Shown piece by piece: positions 16,473 to 25,862 of a stretch of 64,000 nt of DNA. Where the stretch lies: the NCBI RefSeq assembly GCF_000527155.1, contig NZ_AZUQ01000001.1, positions 2,680,168-2,744,167 of the forward strand, read 5' to 3'. The notes beneath the pieces are model-generated. The model searched no databases, was not told the origin of the DNA, and was given only the letters and a program-made list of their open reading frames with translations. The stretch comes from Haloglycomyces albus DSM 45210. Its GTDB lineage: Bacteria > Actinomycetota > Actinomycetes > Mycobacteriales > Micromonosporaceae. Both the position numbers and the translations under genes were made by a program. Position 1 is the stretch's first letter. Every line of letters begins with the position of its first letter.

Positions 16473-18247
16473 TTGGAGTCCTCCAGGGCGAGTTGTGATG
16501 AGACGATCTCGGCGTAAACGGTGCTGGCGGCGATCAGCGCATCGTGCGTTCCAATGTCGGCGATACGCCCCTTGTCGAGGACGATGATGCGGTCGGCGTC
16601 CCGGATGGTCGAGATGCGTTGCGCGACGATGATGCGGGTGACGCCGTGGAGATCCGTGTCGAGGGCGTTTCGAACGGCGGCGTCGGTAGCGGTGTCGAGT
16701 GCGCTGAAGGAGTCGTCGAATATGAGGATCGCGGCATCTGACAGCAGGGCTCGCGCTATCGCCAGGCGTTGCCGTTGCCCACCGGAGACGGTCATGCCGC
16801 CTTGGCCGATGAGGGTGTTGAGGCCGTCGGGCATATTCGTTACGAAGTCGGCGGCCCCGGCGGTACGCAGGGCTCGCCAGATCTCCTCCTCGGTGGCGGA
16901 GGCGGAACCGTAGCGCATGTTCTCGGCGATGGTGCCGGTGAACAGGAATGCCTTTTGCGGCACGTAGCCGACGAGGTCGGAGAGTTCATCGCGTGTCAAG
17001 TCGCGAATGTCGGTTTCGCCGATGGTGACGGTGCCGGAGTCGGGGTCGTAGAGGCGTGGCATGAGTTTGACGAGAGTTGATTTACCGCTGCCGGTGGATC
17101 CGACGATGGCAGTGGTCTTGCCTTCCGGAGCGATGAAATCGATATTGGAAACAACGTCGTCCTCCGCTCCCGGGTAGCGGAAGCTCACCCCGTCGAAGGC
17201 GACTGTGGAACCGGTTCGTGAGGCGTTTTCACAGTCCGCATTCGTCGGGTAGGTGATGGCGGGCGTTGTCCGGAGTACTTCAGCGATGCGTTCACCCGCG
17301 ACACGAGCGCGCGGCCACTGCATGAACACGCTCATTCCCATCATGATGGCCTGCACGATAAGCGCCAGATAGGCAATGAAGGAGATCATCTGCCCGACCT
17401 GAAGGTCGCCGCCGGTGACGAGCCCGCTGCCGATCCAGACGATGCCGGCGGTCGCAAGGTTGACGACGAGGCCCAATGTAGCGCCGAAGAGTGCTTGGAT
17501 ACGTCCCATTCGTAGACCGACACCGCTGAGTTCGGTATTGGCGGTGCGGAAGCGCTCGCGTTCGTGCTTGTCGCGCGCGAAGGCGCGTATGACTCGGATT
17601 CCGGAGATGTGTTCGCGGACGATGCCGTTGACGGCGTCGATACGTTCCTGGTTGAGGCGACTAACGGTCCGCATAGCGCGTTGAATGAAGAATACGGTAC
17701 CCGCGAGTACCGGTATCGCTATGAGGAATACGACGCTGAGAGGTAGGTTCGCCGAGATGGCGAAGCTGAGTCCGGCGACGGCCATGAGAGGTGCGGTGAC
17801 GCCGACGGTGACGATGGCGAAGGCAAGATTTTGGATTTGGGTGATGTCGCTCGTGGTGCGGGTGATGAGCGAGGCGGCGGTGAATCGGTTGTATTCGTGG
17901 GCGGAGAGGCCTATGGAATGAGTGTAGAGGTCACGGCGGATGTCACGGGCGACGCTGGCGGCGATGCCTATGCCGATGTAGAGGGTGGCGATGGAGGAGG
18001 CGACGATCAAAAACGCGGCGAGTGCCATGTAGCGGCCGGTATCGAGGATGTGCGCGGTGTCGCCGGTGAGGACACCGTTGTCGATGATGTCGGCGTTGAG
18101 AGTGGGGAGCCAGAAGGAGGCGGCTGCGTCAACGGCGGCCAAGAGGATGACAGCGATGACACGGGGACGGTAGGGCTGAAGGTAGGCGACGAATAGGCGT
18201 ATAAGACCTGGTGGGCGTGTTTTGGCGGGTGTTGAATTTGATGTCAT
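16469..18247 (-). CDS. ABC exporter subunit A, degenerate catalytic residues
   Basis: The protein has 592 aa: exporter membrane domain, then a nucleotide-binding domain with normal Walker A (GSTGSGKST, about 380-390) and a normal signature, VSGGQRQ. The Walker B follow-on Glu is Asp (LIFDDSFSALD) and the switch His is Gln (VAQRIST). These are the same substitutions as in the inactive-site subunits of heterodimeric exporters. Its consensus signature complements the Walker A/B of subunit B, giving one functional site. It is transcribed divergently from a TetR-type gene that probably represses it. A drug or metabolite export role is inferred. Confidence 0.93.
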   Translation of the reverse strand: MTSNSTPAKTRPPGLIRLFVAYLQPYRPRVIAVILLAAVDAAASFWLPTLNADIIDNGVLTGDTAHILDTGRYMALAAFLIVASSIATLYIGIGIAASVARDIRRDLYTHSIGLSAHEYNRFTAASLITRTTSDITQIQNLAFAIVTVGVTAPLMAVAGLSFAISANLPLSVVFLIAIPVLAGTVFFIQRAMRTVSRLNQERIDAVNGIVREHISGIRVIRAFARDKHERERFRTANTELSGVGLRMGRIQALFGATLGLVVNLATAGIVWIGSGLVTGGDLQVGQMISFIAYLALIVQAIMMGMSVFMQWPRARVAGERIAEVLRTTPAITYPTNADCENASRTGSTVAFDGVSFRYPGAEDDVVSNIDFIAPEGKTTAIVGSTGSGKSTLVKLMPRLYDPDSGTVTIGETDIRDLTRDELSDLVGYVPQKAFLFTGTIAENMRYGSASATEEEIWRALRTAGAADFVTNMPDGLNTLIGQGGMTVSGGQRQRLAIARALLSDAAILIFDDSFSALDTATDAAVRNALDTDLHGVTRIIVAQRISTIRDADRIIVLDKGRIADIGTHDALIAASTVYAEIVSSQLALEDSK

Positions 18248-18263
18248 GGATGAAACGATAGCT

Positions 18264-18318
18264 CAATTTTTGACTGAGTATAATATTAGTCCGATCACAA
18301 TTTTTGATCTGGTATACT
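18264..18318. promoter_or_regulatory. Two 21-bp direct repeats in the ABC/TetR divergent promoter
   Basis: CAATTTTTGACTGAGTATAAT (18264-18284) and CAATTTTTGATCTGGTATACT (18298-18318) share a CAATTTTTGA core and TATAaT/TATAcT ends, 34 bp apart. They fill the 74-bp gap between the divergent ABC and TetR genes, which is AT-rich. They may be TetR operators overlapping the promoters; TATACT at 18313-18318 is a good -10 for tetR. Confidence 0.55.
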
Positions 18319-18321
18319 GGA

Positions 18322-18972
18322 ATGGTGGTTAAGGAACAGGGACTGCGTGAACGTAAGAAGGCCGAGACGCGAGATCGCATTATTCGTGCGGCCATCGAGC
18401 TCTTCGGGCGGCACGGTTTCCATGACGTGACGGTCGCCGAGATCGCCGAGGTAGCCGAGGTCTCCAAGATGACCGTATTTAACTATTTCGGTTCTAAGGA
18501 AGGCATTATCACCAGCGTTGCCGACCGGCGCGGGGACATCGTCACCGAGGTGATCGCGAGTCGCCCTGCGGGAACCACACCGGTGGAGGCGTTCAAACAG
18601 TATTACCTCGAGTCCGTTGAGCATCACGACCCTTATATGGGGTTTACCGACAGTGAGGCGTCGCGCATCATGCAGCGGCTTATCCACGACACCCCGGACT
18701 TGGCCGATGCCTTCCATAGAGCCTTGCAGCATGTTTGGCATCGGGTCGCACTGGAATTGGAGGCAGAGGGATACGCGCCTCTCGACGCACACCTGGTCAG
18801 CCTGCAACTCATGGCCGTCAAACAGGTCCTTACCGCCACCAATCGTGAGCGTTATGTGGAGGGGTTCGATGTGGCGGAACGACGTCGCTTGGCCAAACAT
18901 GATGCCGATCATGCCTTTGGTCTGCTCCAGAACGGGTGGGGCGACATAATGGCCCGGCCCGCCGGAAACTAA
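18322..18972 (+). CDS. TetR-family transcriptional regulator
   Basis: The protein has 216 aa. The N-terminal helix-turn-helix is clear (DRIIRAAIELFGRHGF ... VTVAEIAEVAEVSKMTVFNYFGSKEGI, about 18-62) and is followed by an all-helical ligand-binding domain. Divergent orientation and repeats in the shared promoter suggest that it represses the neighbouring exporter and itself. The start is uncertain: the ATG at 18322 has no ribosome site, and TATACT at 18313-18318 would place transcription start near 18325, where an in-frame GTG could be a leaderless start. Confidence 0.9.
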   Translation: MVVKEQGLRERKKAETRDRIIRAAIELFGRHGFHDVTVAEIAEVAEVSKMTVFNYFGSKEGIITSVADRRGDIVTEVIASRPAGTTPVEAFKQYYLESVEHHDPYMGFTDSEASRIMQRLIHDTPDLADAFHRALQHVWHRVALELEAEGYAPLDAHLVSLQLMAVKQVLTATNRERYVEGFDVAERRRLAKHDADHAFGLLQNGWGDIMARPAGN

Positions 18973-19388
18973 CCGAACGTGTCACGTCCCAAACGCGACC
19001 GCCGTCCTGGGGCGTCTCAGTCGAATTCTGGTTGTCAATAGTTTCCACGGCGATACTAAGATGCCTCCGAAGAAGTGAACTTTATGGTCCACACCGGCTG
19101 CACCGAAGTGGAATGGACTCCTCAACGAGAGACGCCTGGACGTCCTATCGATCGGAAGTCGGTCCCTTCGGCTGTGCAGGGTGAGTGGTGGAACGACGGA
19201 CATTTCCCTCGGCGATTTCGGAACGGAACCGATAGTCCCTTCCGGGTGTATTTGAGGCTCGACTATGAGATGTCATGGCGTATCCGCAACAGAGTATTTC
19301 CATATTGCCCGTTTGATCTAAAAATTGATTTCGGCTGCACATTCTGGCTGCACTTTTTCGCAACAACCGCGCCATAGAAGACATTCCC
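18973..19388. other. Gene-free stretch between tetR and tRNA-Val
   Basis: This 416-bp stretch contains short open frames on both strands, none with a convincing start, ribosome site or recognisable product. I see no strong repeat. Confidence 0.5.
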
Positions 19389-19463
19389 TGGTGGACGATA
19401 CTGGGATCGAACCAGTGACCCCTACCGTGTGAAGGTAGTGCTCTCCCGCTGAGCTAATCGTCC
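19389..19463 (-). tRNA. tRNA-Val(CAC)
   Basis: The minus strand folds into a full cloverleaf. Acceptor GGACGAT pairs with ATCGTCC. The D-arm is AGCTCAGCGGGAGAGC. The anticodon stem CTACC/GGTAG holds the loop TTCACAC, anticodon CAC (reads GTG). The T-arm contains GGTTCGATCC. The 3' CCA is encoded (19389-19391). Confidence 0.95.
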
Positions 19464-19575
19464 TCAACGACAGTTAATTCTAGACCATCCGTCTCCCTCT
19501 GTTGCAGGCGGGTATCCGATTCGGAGCTACGCCACAGACCGGATCGGTCTCACTGGCCCGGACCCTGAAAATCGC

Positions 19576-20979
19576 TTACTTCTCTTGTTGCTCGTCGGAG
19601 GTGTCTTCGAGCCAGACCTTGGGGATGCGGACGGTGACGGAGGTGCCGTTCCCTTCCGAACTATGCAGGTCGATCGTTCCCTGGTGGGAGGCCACGATGG
19701 CGGCCACGATCGACAGTCCCAGCCCGGTGCCGCCCGTCTGCCGCGAGCGCGACGGATCGGCTCGGTAGAAGCGATCGAATATGCGCCGTCGATGTTGTTC
19801 GGGGATTCCCGGCCCGTCGTCGGCGACGGTGATGAGGGCGGTGTCGGTGTCATCGTGCACGCTCACGGTCACGGTGGAACCGTCGGGTGTGTGGGTACGG
19901 GCGTTGTTGATGAGGTTGACCAGGATTTGGCGAATCTGTCCTTCATTGGCCAGAACGATGATCGTGGGGGCCGGGGTGAGTTCGAAGCTGTGCCGTGTGT
20001 CGGCTGCGGTGGCGTCGTCGACGGCGTCGGTGGCCAGTTGGGTCAGATCGACGGGGGTGCGTTCCTTCTGGACGTTCTGGTCGAGTTTGGCCAGGACCAT
20101 CAGGTCGTCGACGAGTCGGGCGAGTCGGCTGTTTTCGGCACCGATACGTTCCATGGCTCGGTCGAGTTTCTCTCCGTCGCGGGCCGCTCCGTTTTGGTAG
20201 AGCTGAACGTAGCCGCCGATGGCGGTGAGTGGGGTGCGTAGTTCGTGTCCGGCGTCGGCGACGAATTGCTTCAGTCGTTTCTGTTGGGTTTCGCTTTCTC
20301 TAATGGAGTGGGTGAGCCTATTGACCATGAGGTTGAGCGCGGCGGAGAGGCGTCCCATTTCGGAGTTGGCCGGGGACGGCGTCATGCGGTGGTTCAGGTT
20401 TCCTCCGGCGACGACTTCGGCGTCGTGCACCATGCGATCGACGCTGCGCAGTCCACGTTGCATGATCATCCAGACCACCATGATGGCGGTGACGGCGACG
20501 AGGGAGCCGCAGATGATGACGGTGGCGGTGAGTGCTTTGACCGCCGATTTGACGTCACTGAGGGATTCGGCGATGACGAGAGTGCGTCCGTAGGAGTCTT
20601 GAACCGCGACGGCGCGGTAGTCCATGTTTCCCTCAACTGCCGAGACGGTGAAGAAGCGTCCGGCTTCGGGGGCGCTGGGGATGTCGGGGAGGGGATCGGG
20701 GTCGTTTTCGTATCCGGAGCCTATGCCGACGATTTTTTCGCCGTCGGTGTCGTACAGGATTTGGGCGAATTTGTAGTAGCCGTAGCGGCTTTCATTGTCG
20801 TGTTCCAGCTCTTGCCAGTTTCCCTTGGTGATGATTTGCTGTACGTACTTCTCGATCTGTTGGTCGACCTGGTCGGTGAGCTGTGTGGAGACGACGTTGA
20901 TGGTGACCAGGCCGATGGCGGTGACGGCGACGATGACCAAAACAGCGATCGCGGCCGATATTTTGGCTTTGATTGACAC
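19576..20979 (-). CDS. Two-component sensor histidine kinase
   Basis: The protein has 467 aa: a membrane helix (about 8-30), an extracellular sensor of about 120 residues, a second helix (about 152-172), a HAMP linker, a dimerisation/phosphoacceptor box FVADAGHELRTPLTAIGGY (H245), and an ATPase domain with N-box (NLINNARTHTP), DDGPGIP and GTGLGLSIV. All catalytic motifs are present. The signal is unknown; the sensor region has no domain I recognise. It follows the response regulator with a 3-nt gap, so the two are co-transcribed. Confidence 0.93.
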   Translation of the reverse strand: MSIKAKISAAIAVLVIVAVTAIGLVTINVVSTQLTDQVDQQIEKYVQQIITKGNWQELEHDNESRYGYYKFAQILYDTDGEKIVGIGSGYENDPDPLPDIPSAPEAGRFFTVSAVEGNMDYRAVAVQDSYGRTLVIAESLSDVKSAVKALTATVIICGSLVAVTAIMVVWMIMQRGLRSVDRMVHDAEVVAGGNLNHRMTPSPANSEMGRLSAALNLMVNRLTHSIRESETQQKRLKQFVADAGHELRTPLTAIGGYVQLYQNGAARDGEKLDRAMERIGAENSRLARLVDDLMVLAKLDQNVQKERTPVDLTQLATDAVDDATAADTRHSFELTPAPTIIVLANEGQIRQILVNLINNARTHTPDGSTVTVSVHDDTDTALITVADDGPGIPEQHRRRIFDRFYRADPSRSRQTGGTGLGLSIVAAIVASHQGTIDLHSSEGNGTSVTVRIPKVWLEDTSDEQQEK

Positions 20980-20982
20980 GGG

Positions 20983-21726
20983 TTATTCCTTTGGCGTCCG
21001 GAGCATGTATCCCACTCCGCGAACGGTATGGATGACCCGTGGTCCGAGTTTCTCGAGCTTGCGGCGGAGGTAGAAGATGTAGGTTTCGGCCAGGTTCGTC
21101 TCCACCTCGAAATGGTAGCCCCATACGTGTTTGAGGAGTTCCGGGCGAGTGACGACGCGGTCGGCCCGGGCGGCCAGGTAGCGCAGGAGCCGGAATTCGG
21201 TAGGGGACAGTTCGACCGACTCGCCGTTGCGGCCGACTTCGTGGGTGGCGAGGTTGAGGGTCAGCTCCGCGACGGTGATGGTGTCGCCTTCTCGGTTGGA
21301 GGTATTGCCGGTGAGCGTGCGGCGCAGCACGGCGGCGACGCGGAGGGACAGCTCTTCAAGTCGGAAGGGTTTGGTCAGGTAGTCGTCTCCGCCGGAGTCG
21401 TAGCCGTCGCGTAGGTCTTCGGTGCTGGTTCGGGCGGTGAGGAAGATGATGGGGATGTCGTGTCCGGCCTCACGGAGTTGTTTGGCGACGTCGAATCCGT
21501 CGTAGTCGGGTAGGTTGACGTCCAGCACGATGAGATCGGGGTCTTCGGTGTCGAGCATGCGCAGGGCGGTCGACCCCGACTGGGCGACCGAGACGTGGTA
21601 GCCCTGGAACGACAAAGCCTCCACCAGCAAGTGAGCCAGGCTGTCCTCGTCGTCGACAACCAGTAGGTGTGCTGGAGTTCCATCCGGTCGGCTGAAGGCC
21701 TCGGGTGGAGTTGAGCTGTCGGTCAC
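20983..21726 (-). CDS. OmpR-family response regulator
   Basis: The protein has 247 aa. The receiver domain has the acidic pocket D25/D26, phosphoacceptor D69 (LIVLDVNLP) and K119 (DDYLTKPF). The C-terminal winged helix has VELSPTEFRLLRYLAARADRV and ends with HTVRGVGYMLR. It is the first gene of the operon with the histidine kinase. The upstream 285 bp to the divergent SDR gene should contain its promoter; its targets cannot be read from the sequence. Confidence 0.94.
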   Translation of the reverse strand: MTDSSTPPEAFSRPDGTPAHLLVVDDEDSLAHLLVEALSFQGYHVSVAQSGSTALRMLDTEDPDLIVLDVNLPDYDGFDVAKQLREAGHDIPIIFLTARTSTEDLRDGYDSGGDDYLTKPFRLEELSLRVAAVLRRTLTGNTSNREGDTITVAELTLNLATHEVGRNGESVELSPTEFRLLRYLAARADRVVTRPELLKHVWGYHFEVETNLAETYIFYLRRKLEKLGPRVIHTVRGVGYMLRTPKE

Positions 21727-22011
21727 TGGTTCATCACGCTTTCGTTGGGTATGGACCTGGACTTCTTGGCCATACTAGCTCTGTAGACATGCAGTTCAAA
21801 GGTCCGCGGTGGGTTTCCATCGGATTTCTACACGGACATTCAGCCGATTCTCAGGTTCGTGGCGCCGGGAGGCCAAAGATCGCGGGGCGGGTCACAGATT
21901 TAAGTTACTAATCGGTAGATTGGAAGGGGACGGATAAAGATCGCCCCGCGTTGAGTTGACAGGGGAGAATCAACCGTTGATCCACCGTTGGTTCGAAGGA
22001 GAACGATTCAC

Positions 22012-22851
22012 ATGGACACAAGTAAACTCACCGGCTCTACGGCCTTCATTACCGGGGCCAGCCGAGGAATCGGTAAGGCGATTGCGATCGCACTCGGCAA
22101 GGCCGGGGCCAACGTGGCCCTGTTCGCCAAGACCGGCGAGCCGCATCCGAAGCTTCCGGGCACGGTATACGAGACCGCCGAGGAGATCGAAGCGGTGGGC
22201 GGTAAGGCCCTTCCGATCATCGGTGACGTCCGCGACGAGGAAGCGGTCGCCGACGCGGTGAAGAAGACCGCCGAGACGTTTGGAGGCATCGACCTCTGCG
22301 TGAACAACGCCTCGGCCCTTAACCTCAATTCGTTGGGGGAGATGGAACCGAAGCGGTACGACCTCATTCAGCAGATCAACACTCGAGGCACCTACCTGAC
22401 GACGCACTATGCGCTGCCCTATCTCCGGGAGAGTTCACACGCCCATGTACTGACCCTCTCCCCGCCGCTGTCCACCGATGCGAAGTGGTTCGCCCCCGGC
22501 CCGTACACCGCATCGAAGTTCTCCATGACGATCATGACGCTGGGCGTATCGGAAAGCGAATCGGACAACGGGATTGCCGCCAACTGCCTGTGGCCCAAGA
22601 CCACGATTGCGACCGCGGCGGTTCGCTACGGCTTGGGCGGTCAGGACATGATCGACCGCAGCCGCTCCGTTGACCTGGTCTCCGACGCGGCGTTGGCGAT
22701 CTTGAGTCGGAACCCCTCCGATTACACCGGACACGCCACCTTGGCGGAAGACGTCCTGCACGAGGAGGGAATCGACGACCTGTCACCGTACTCGGTGGTC
22801 GAAGGTCAGACCGACTTCCATCAAGACCTGTACGTGGAAAAGGACTCCTAA
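22012..22851 (+). CDS. SDR-family oxidoreductase
   Basis: The protein has 279 aa. GAAGGAG lies 10 nt before the ATG at 22012. It has the Rossmann motif TGASRGIG (14-21), the NNAS motif (98-101) and the catalytic S150, Y165 and K169. The sequence pattern (AKTGEPHPKLPGTVYETAEEIE, with an aromatic WFAPGPYTASKF) resembles the HSDL2-like group of SDRs. Substrate not known. It probably uses NADP(H), inferred from the basic residue in the first glycine loop. It converges on the aldo-keto reductase gene with a 14-bp gap. Confidence 0.9.
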   Translation: MDTSKLTGSTAFITGASRGIGKAIAIALGKAGANVALFAKTGEPHPKLPGTVYETAEEIEAVGGKALPIIGDVRDEEAVADAVKKTAETFGGIDLCVNNASALNLNSLGEMEPKRYDLIQQINTRGTYLTTHYALPYLRESSHAHVLTLSPPLSTDAKWFAPGPYTASKFSMTIMTLGVSESESDNGIAANCLWPKTTIATAAVRYGLGGQDMIDRSRSVDLVSDAALAILSRNPSDYTGHATLAEDVLHEEGIDDLSPYSVVEGQTDFHQDLYVEKDS

Positions 22852-22865
22852 GCGGCAATGGGCCG

Positions 22866-23699
22866 TCATCCGAAGGTCGCCGGATCGTCTCCTTGACGTT
22901 TCCCGGTGTCCAGACGGTCGATGGCGGTCATCTCCGCGTCGTTCAGAGCAAAATCGAACAATTCCAGGTTCTGCCGGATACGGTCGGGGTTTTGGCTCTT
23001 GGGAATGGGGAGCAGGCCATGTTGTAGATGCCAGCGCAAAACTATTTGCGCTGGTGTTTTACCATGCTCGGCGGCAATGGAGGTCAGGGTTTTCTCCTCG
23101 AACAGGTTGCCGCTGCGGTGGCCCAGCGGACCCCAGCATTGAATCGGGATACCGGCCTCGGCGTGCCAGGACCGCAGGTCCGCCTGATTGAAGTACGGGT
23201 GCAACTCGATTTGGTTGACCGCCGGCGTCTGACCGGTTTCGCGAACCAGACGTTCGATGTGTTGGGGGAGGAAGTTCGAAACCCCGATCGACCGAATCAG
23301 GCCCTCGTCCTGTGCCTTCAGCATTGACTTCCACGTATCGACGTAGAGGTCCTGCTGTGGCGCGGGCCAGTGAATCAGGTACAGGTCGAGGTAGTCGGTC
23401 CCCAATCTCTCCAGACTCGCCTCCAGCGCCTGTCGTGTCGCGTCATAGCCTTGATGATTGTTCCAGACCTTGGATTGAATGATGACGTCACCGCGAGTAT
23501 GCCCGGACTCTTCGACGCCTTCCCTCACCGCCTCTTCGTTTCGGTACAGTTCGGCGGTATCGAGAAATCGGTACCCGAGGTCGATTGCGGTGCTGACGGC
23601 GTTGGGGCCCGAATCGTCGTCCAGCCTCCACGTACCGAATCCGATATGGGGCAGGGTACGGCCATCGTGGAGCGAGACGGTATCGCTGAGTTCTGTCAT
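22866..23699 (-). CDS. Aldo/keto reductase
   Basis: The protein has 277 aa and the AKR catalytic tetrad D47, Y52, K77 and H110 within [23 protein letters not shown] and YLIHWP. It is a soluble NADPH-dependent (beta/alpha)8-barrel of normal length, close to the 2,5-diketogluconate reductase group. The start codon overlaps the stop of the GDP-mannose dehydratase gene by 4 nt, so translation is coupled. The physical linkage suggests a shared pathway, but the AKR fold is not a usual partner in GDP-deoxysugar synthesis. Confidence 0.92.
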   Translation of the reverse strand: MTELSDTVSLHDGRTLPHIGFGTWRLDDDSGPNAVSTAIDLGYRFLDTAELYRNEEAVREGVEESGHTRGDVIIQSKVWNNHQGYDATRQALEASLERLGTDYLDLYLIHWPAPQQDLYVDTWKSMLKAQDEGLIRSIGVSNFLPQHIERLVRETGQTPAVNQIELHPYFNQADLRSWHAEAGIPIQCWGPLGHRSGNLFEEKTLTSIAAEHGKTPAQIVLRWHLQHGLLPIPKSQNPDRIRQNLELFDFALNDAEMTAIDRLDTGKRQGDDPATFG

Positions 23700-24706
23700 G
23701 GTGTCGATCTTAAGTCGTTGCCTGCCTGAAGGGAAGCGATATCGGCATCAACCATGAGACGGGCCAGGTCGTCCCATTTGGTAGTGGCCTCCCACCCGAG
23801 GCCGGCTTTAATACGGCTGGGATCGCCGGTCAACGCGGGTACCTCGGCGGGGCGTTCGTAACGTTTGTCGATCTGAACGTGTTCGCGCCAATCCAAGCCC
23901 ACGTGCCGGAAGGCGACCTCGGCGAAGTCCCGTACCGTGGCGGGAACTCCCGTGGCGAGGATGTAATCGCGTGGCTCGTCCGCCTGCAGCATGTGCCAGA
24001 ACGCGGTCACATATTCAGGTGCGTACCCCCAGTCGCGGACGGCGTCGACGTTTCCCAAATAAACGAACTGCTCCAACCCCGCGTGGATGCGGGCCACCGC
24101 ACGGGTGATCTTGCGGGTCACAAACGTTTCTCCCCGGCGCGGACTCTCGTGGTTGAACGCGATGCCATTGACGGCGAACAGGTCGTAGGATTCGCGATAG
24201 TTCACCGTGGACCAGTGGGCGAAGGCCTTGGCGACCCCGTACGGACTGCGGGGATGGAAAGGAGTGTTCTCGTCCTGTGGCGGTTCGATCGTGCCGAACA
24301 GTTCCGAACTTCCCGCTTGATACAGCCGAGTATCGATTCCCGAGGCGCGGACGGCCTCGAGCAATCGGATCGTGCCCAGCCCCGTCACGTTCGCGGTGTA
24401 ATCGGGTAGGTCAAAGCTGACTCGAACATGGCTCTGCGCGGCTAGATTGTAGATTTCCTGCGGCTGCACGTCCCGAATGAGGTTGACCATGAACCCGGCA
24501 TCGGTAATGTCGCCGTGATGCAGATACAGTTTCCGATTGGATTCATGGGGATCTTGATAGAGGTGATCGATGCGGGTGGTGGAGGCGATCTGGGAGGAAC
24601 GCCGTACGATTCCATGGACCTCGTACCCCTTACCCAGGAGGAATTCGGCCAGATAGGAGCCGTCCTGGCCGGTGATTCCGGTAATCAATGCGGTACGGGT
24701 CGGCAA
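23696..24706 (-). CDS. gmd: GDP-mannose 4,6-dehydratase
   Basis: The protein has 336 aa: an extended SDR with the NADP-binding motif [16 protein letters not shown] (9-24) and an active site with SSELFG (133-138), Y156 and K160. It has the GMD-type arginine loops HGIVRRSS and [11 protein letters not shown]. It converts GDP-D-mannose to GDP-4-keto-6-deoxymannose, precursor of GDP-fucose, GDP-rhamnose and related sugars. The usual partner (fcl or rmd) is not beside it. It is slightly shorter than the approximately 345-370 aa typical of the family. Confidence 0.92.
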   Translation of the reverse strand: MPTRTALITGITGQDGSYLAEFLLGKGYEVHGIVRRSSQIASTTRIDHLYQDPHESNRKLYLHHGDITDAGFMVNLIRDVQPQEIYNLAAQSHVRVSFDLPDYTANVTGLGTIRLLEAVRASGIDTRLYQAGSSELFGTIEPPQDENTPFHPRSPYGVAKAFAHWSTVNYRESYDLFAVNGIAFNHESPRRGETFVTRKITRAVARIHAGLEQFVYLGNVDAVRDWGYAPEYVTAFWHMLQADEPRDYILATGVPATVRDFAEVAFRHVGLDWREHVQIDKRYERPAEVPALTGDPSRIKAGLGWEATTKWDDLARLMVDADIASLQAGNDLRSTP

Positions 24707-24883
24707 GGTGAACTCCTTAGTGTGGAGGGTCGGTCTAACCGTGGAACATTACGGCGGAAACTACGTTACACGAACGGAACTCATCCGATTCGAAGTCGTG
24801 ACGTGGCTTCCACCTGCGACCGGACAGGCGAGCGGAAACACCCATTCGAGATCAAATAACGGTCAGACCCTTATTATGAACCC

Positions 24884-25831
24884 ATGCGTGCAATGACTAT
24901 CGCGGATGGAACGGTCCGCGTCGATACCGTTCCCGACGTGGTTCCCGGAGACGGGGAGGTACTCATCGAGGTCCGAGCCGCGGGGGTCAACCGGGCCGAT
25001 CTGCTGCAAGTCTCGGGCAATTACCCGTCCCCACCCGGTGCTCCCTCATGGCCGGGCCTTGAAGTGTCGGGCTCGGTCATCGCGGTGGGCGAAGGAGTGG
25101 ACCTCCCGCTTGAACAAGAGGTATGTGCCCTTCTCCCCGGCGGTGGTTGGGCTGAGTTCGTCACCGTGGACGCCGGCCTCGTTCTGCCCAAACCGACCGG
25201 TGTATCGCTGATCGAAGCGGCAGGGCTGCCCGAGGTGGCCGCCACGGTTCATTCCAACCTGGGCGATCAATTCTCCGAACCGGGTCAACGCGCTCTCATT
25301 CACGGGGCGTCCGGCGGAATCGGTACCTTCGCCGTACAGTACGCCTCAAAAGTGGGGCGAGCCGAGGTATGGGCCACGGCGCGCGAGACCTTCGCCTCGG
25401 CACTCCATGACCTGGGCGCTTCCGAAGTCATCGACTATCGCCACGACGATTTCGCCGCGCGCCTGCGCGCCGCCGGAGGCGCGGATGTGATTCTGGACGT
25501 CATTGGCGCGGCCTACCTGGAAGGAAACGTCGCCGCCTTGCGACCGGACGGCACCCTGGTCGTCATCGGTCTGCAGAAGGGACGACGCGCCGAACTCGAC
25601 TTGGGAAGCCTGCTTCCCAAACGTCTGACCGTTCGTGGCTCTACCCTGCGGGGACGCCCGCTGGAACAGAAACGTGACATTATGTCCGCCGTTCACCGGG
25701 AGGTATGGCCGTATATAGGCGAGTCCATTCACCCGGTGGTCGACAAGGTCGTTCCCATGGAGCGGGCCGCCGACGCCCTACAGAGTCTGCGAGCAGGTGG
25801 TCAGTGGGGAAAGATCGTACTCAGTCAATGA
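24884..25831 (+). CDS. Quinone oxidoreductase-like MDR protein (PIG3 type)
   Basis: The protein has 315 aa. It has a GroES-like N-terminus (GVNRADLLQVSGNYPSPPG) and an NADPH-binding Rossmann fold (HGASGGIGTFAVQYA, about 140-154). It lacks the zinc ligands of alcohol dehydrogenases, as expected for the quinone reductase branch. The start has no ribosome site. TATTAT at 24872-24877 lies 6 nt before the ATG, which fits a leaderless transcript. It converges on pcp. Confidence 0.92.
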   Translation: MRAMTIADGTVRVDTVPDVVPGDGEVLIEVRAAGVNRADLLQVSGNYPSPPGAPSWPGLEVSGSVIAVGEGVDLPLEQEVCALLPGGGWAEFVTVDAGLVLPKPTGVSLIEAAGLPEVAATVHSNLGDQFSEPGQRALIHGASGGIGTFAVQYASKVGRAEVWATARETFASALHDLGASEVIDYRHDDFAARLRAAGGADVILDVIGAAYLEGNVAALRPDGTLVVIGLQKGRRAELDLGSLLPKRLTVRGSTLRGRPLEQKRDIMSAVHREVWPYIGESIHPVVDKVVPMERAADALQSLRAGGQWGKIVLSQ

Positions 25832-25862
25832 GCGCTCGCCCGTTACCGCCGGTCGGGCACAT

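Noticed and set aside
19075-19377. 100-codon frame between tetR and the tRNA gene
   Set aside because: No ribosome site, no protein-like pattern, and it overlaps other short frames on both strands.
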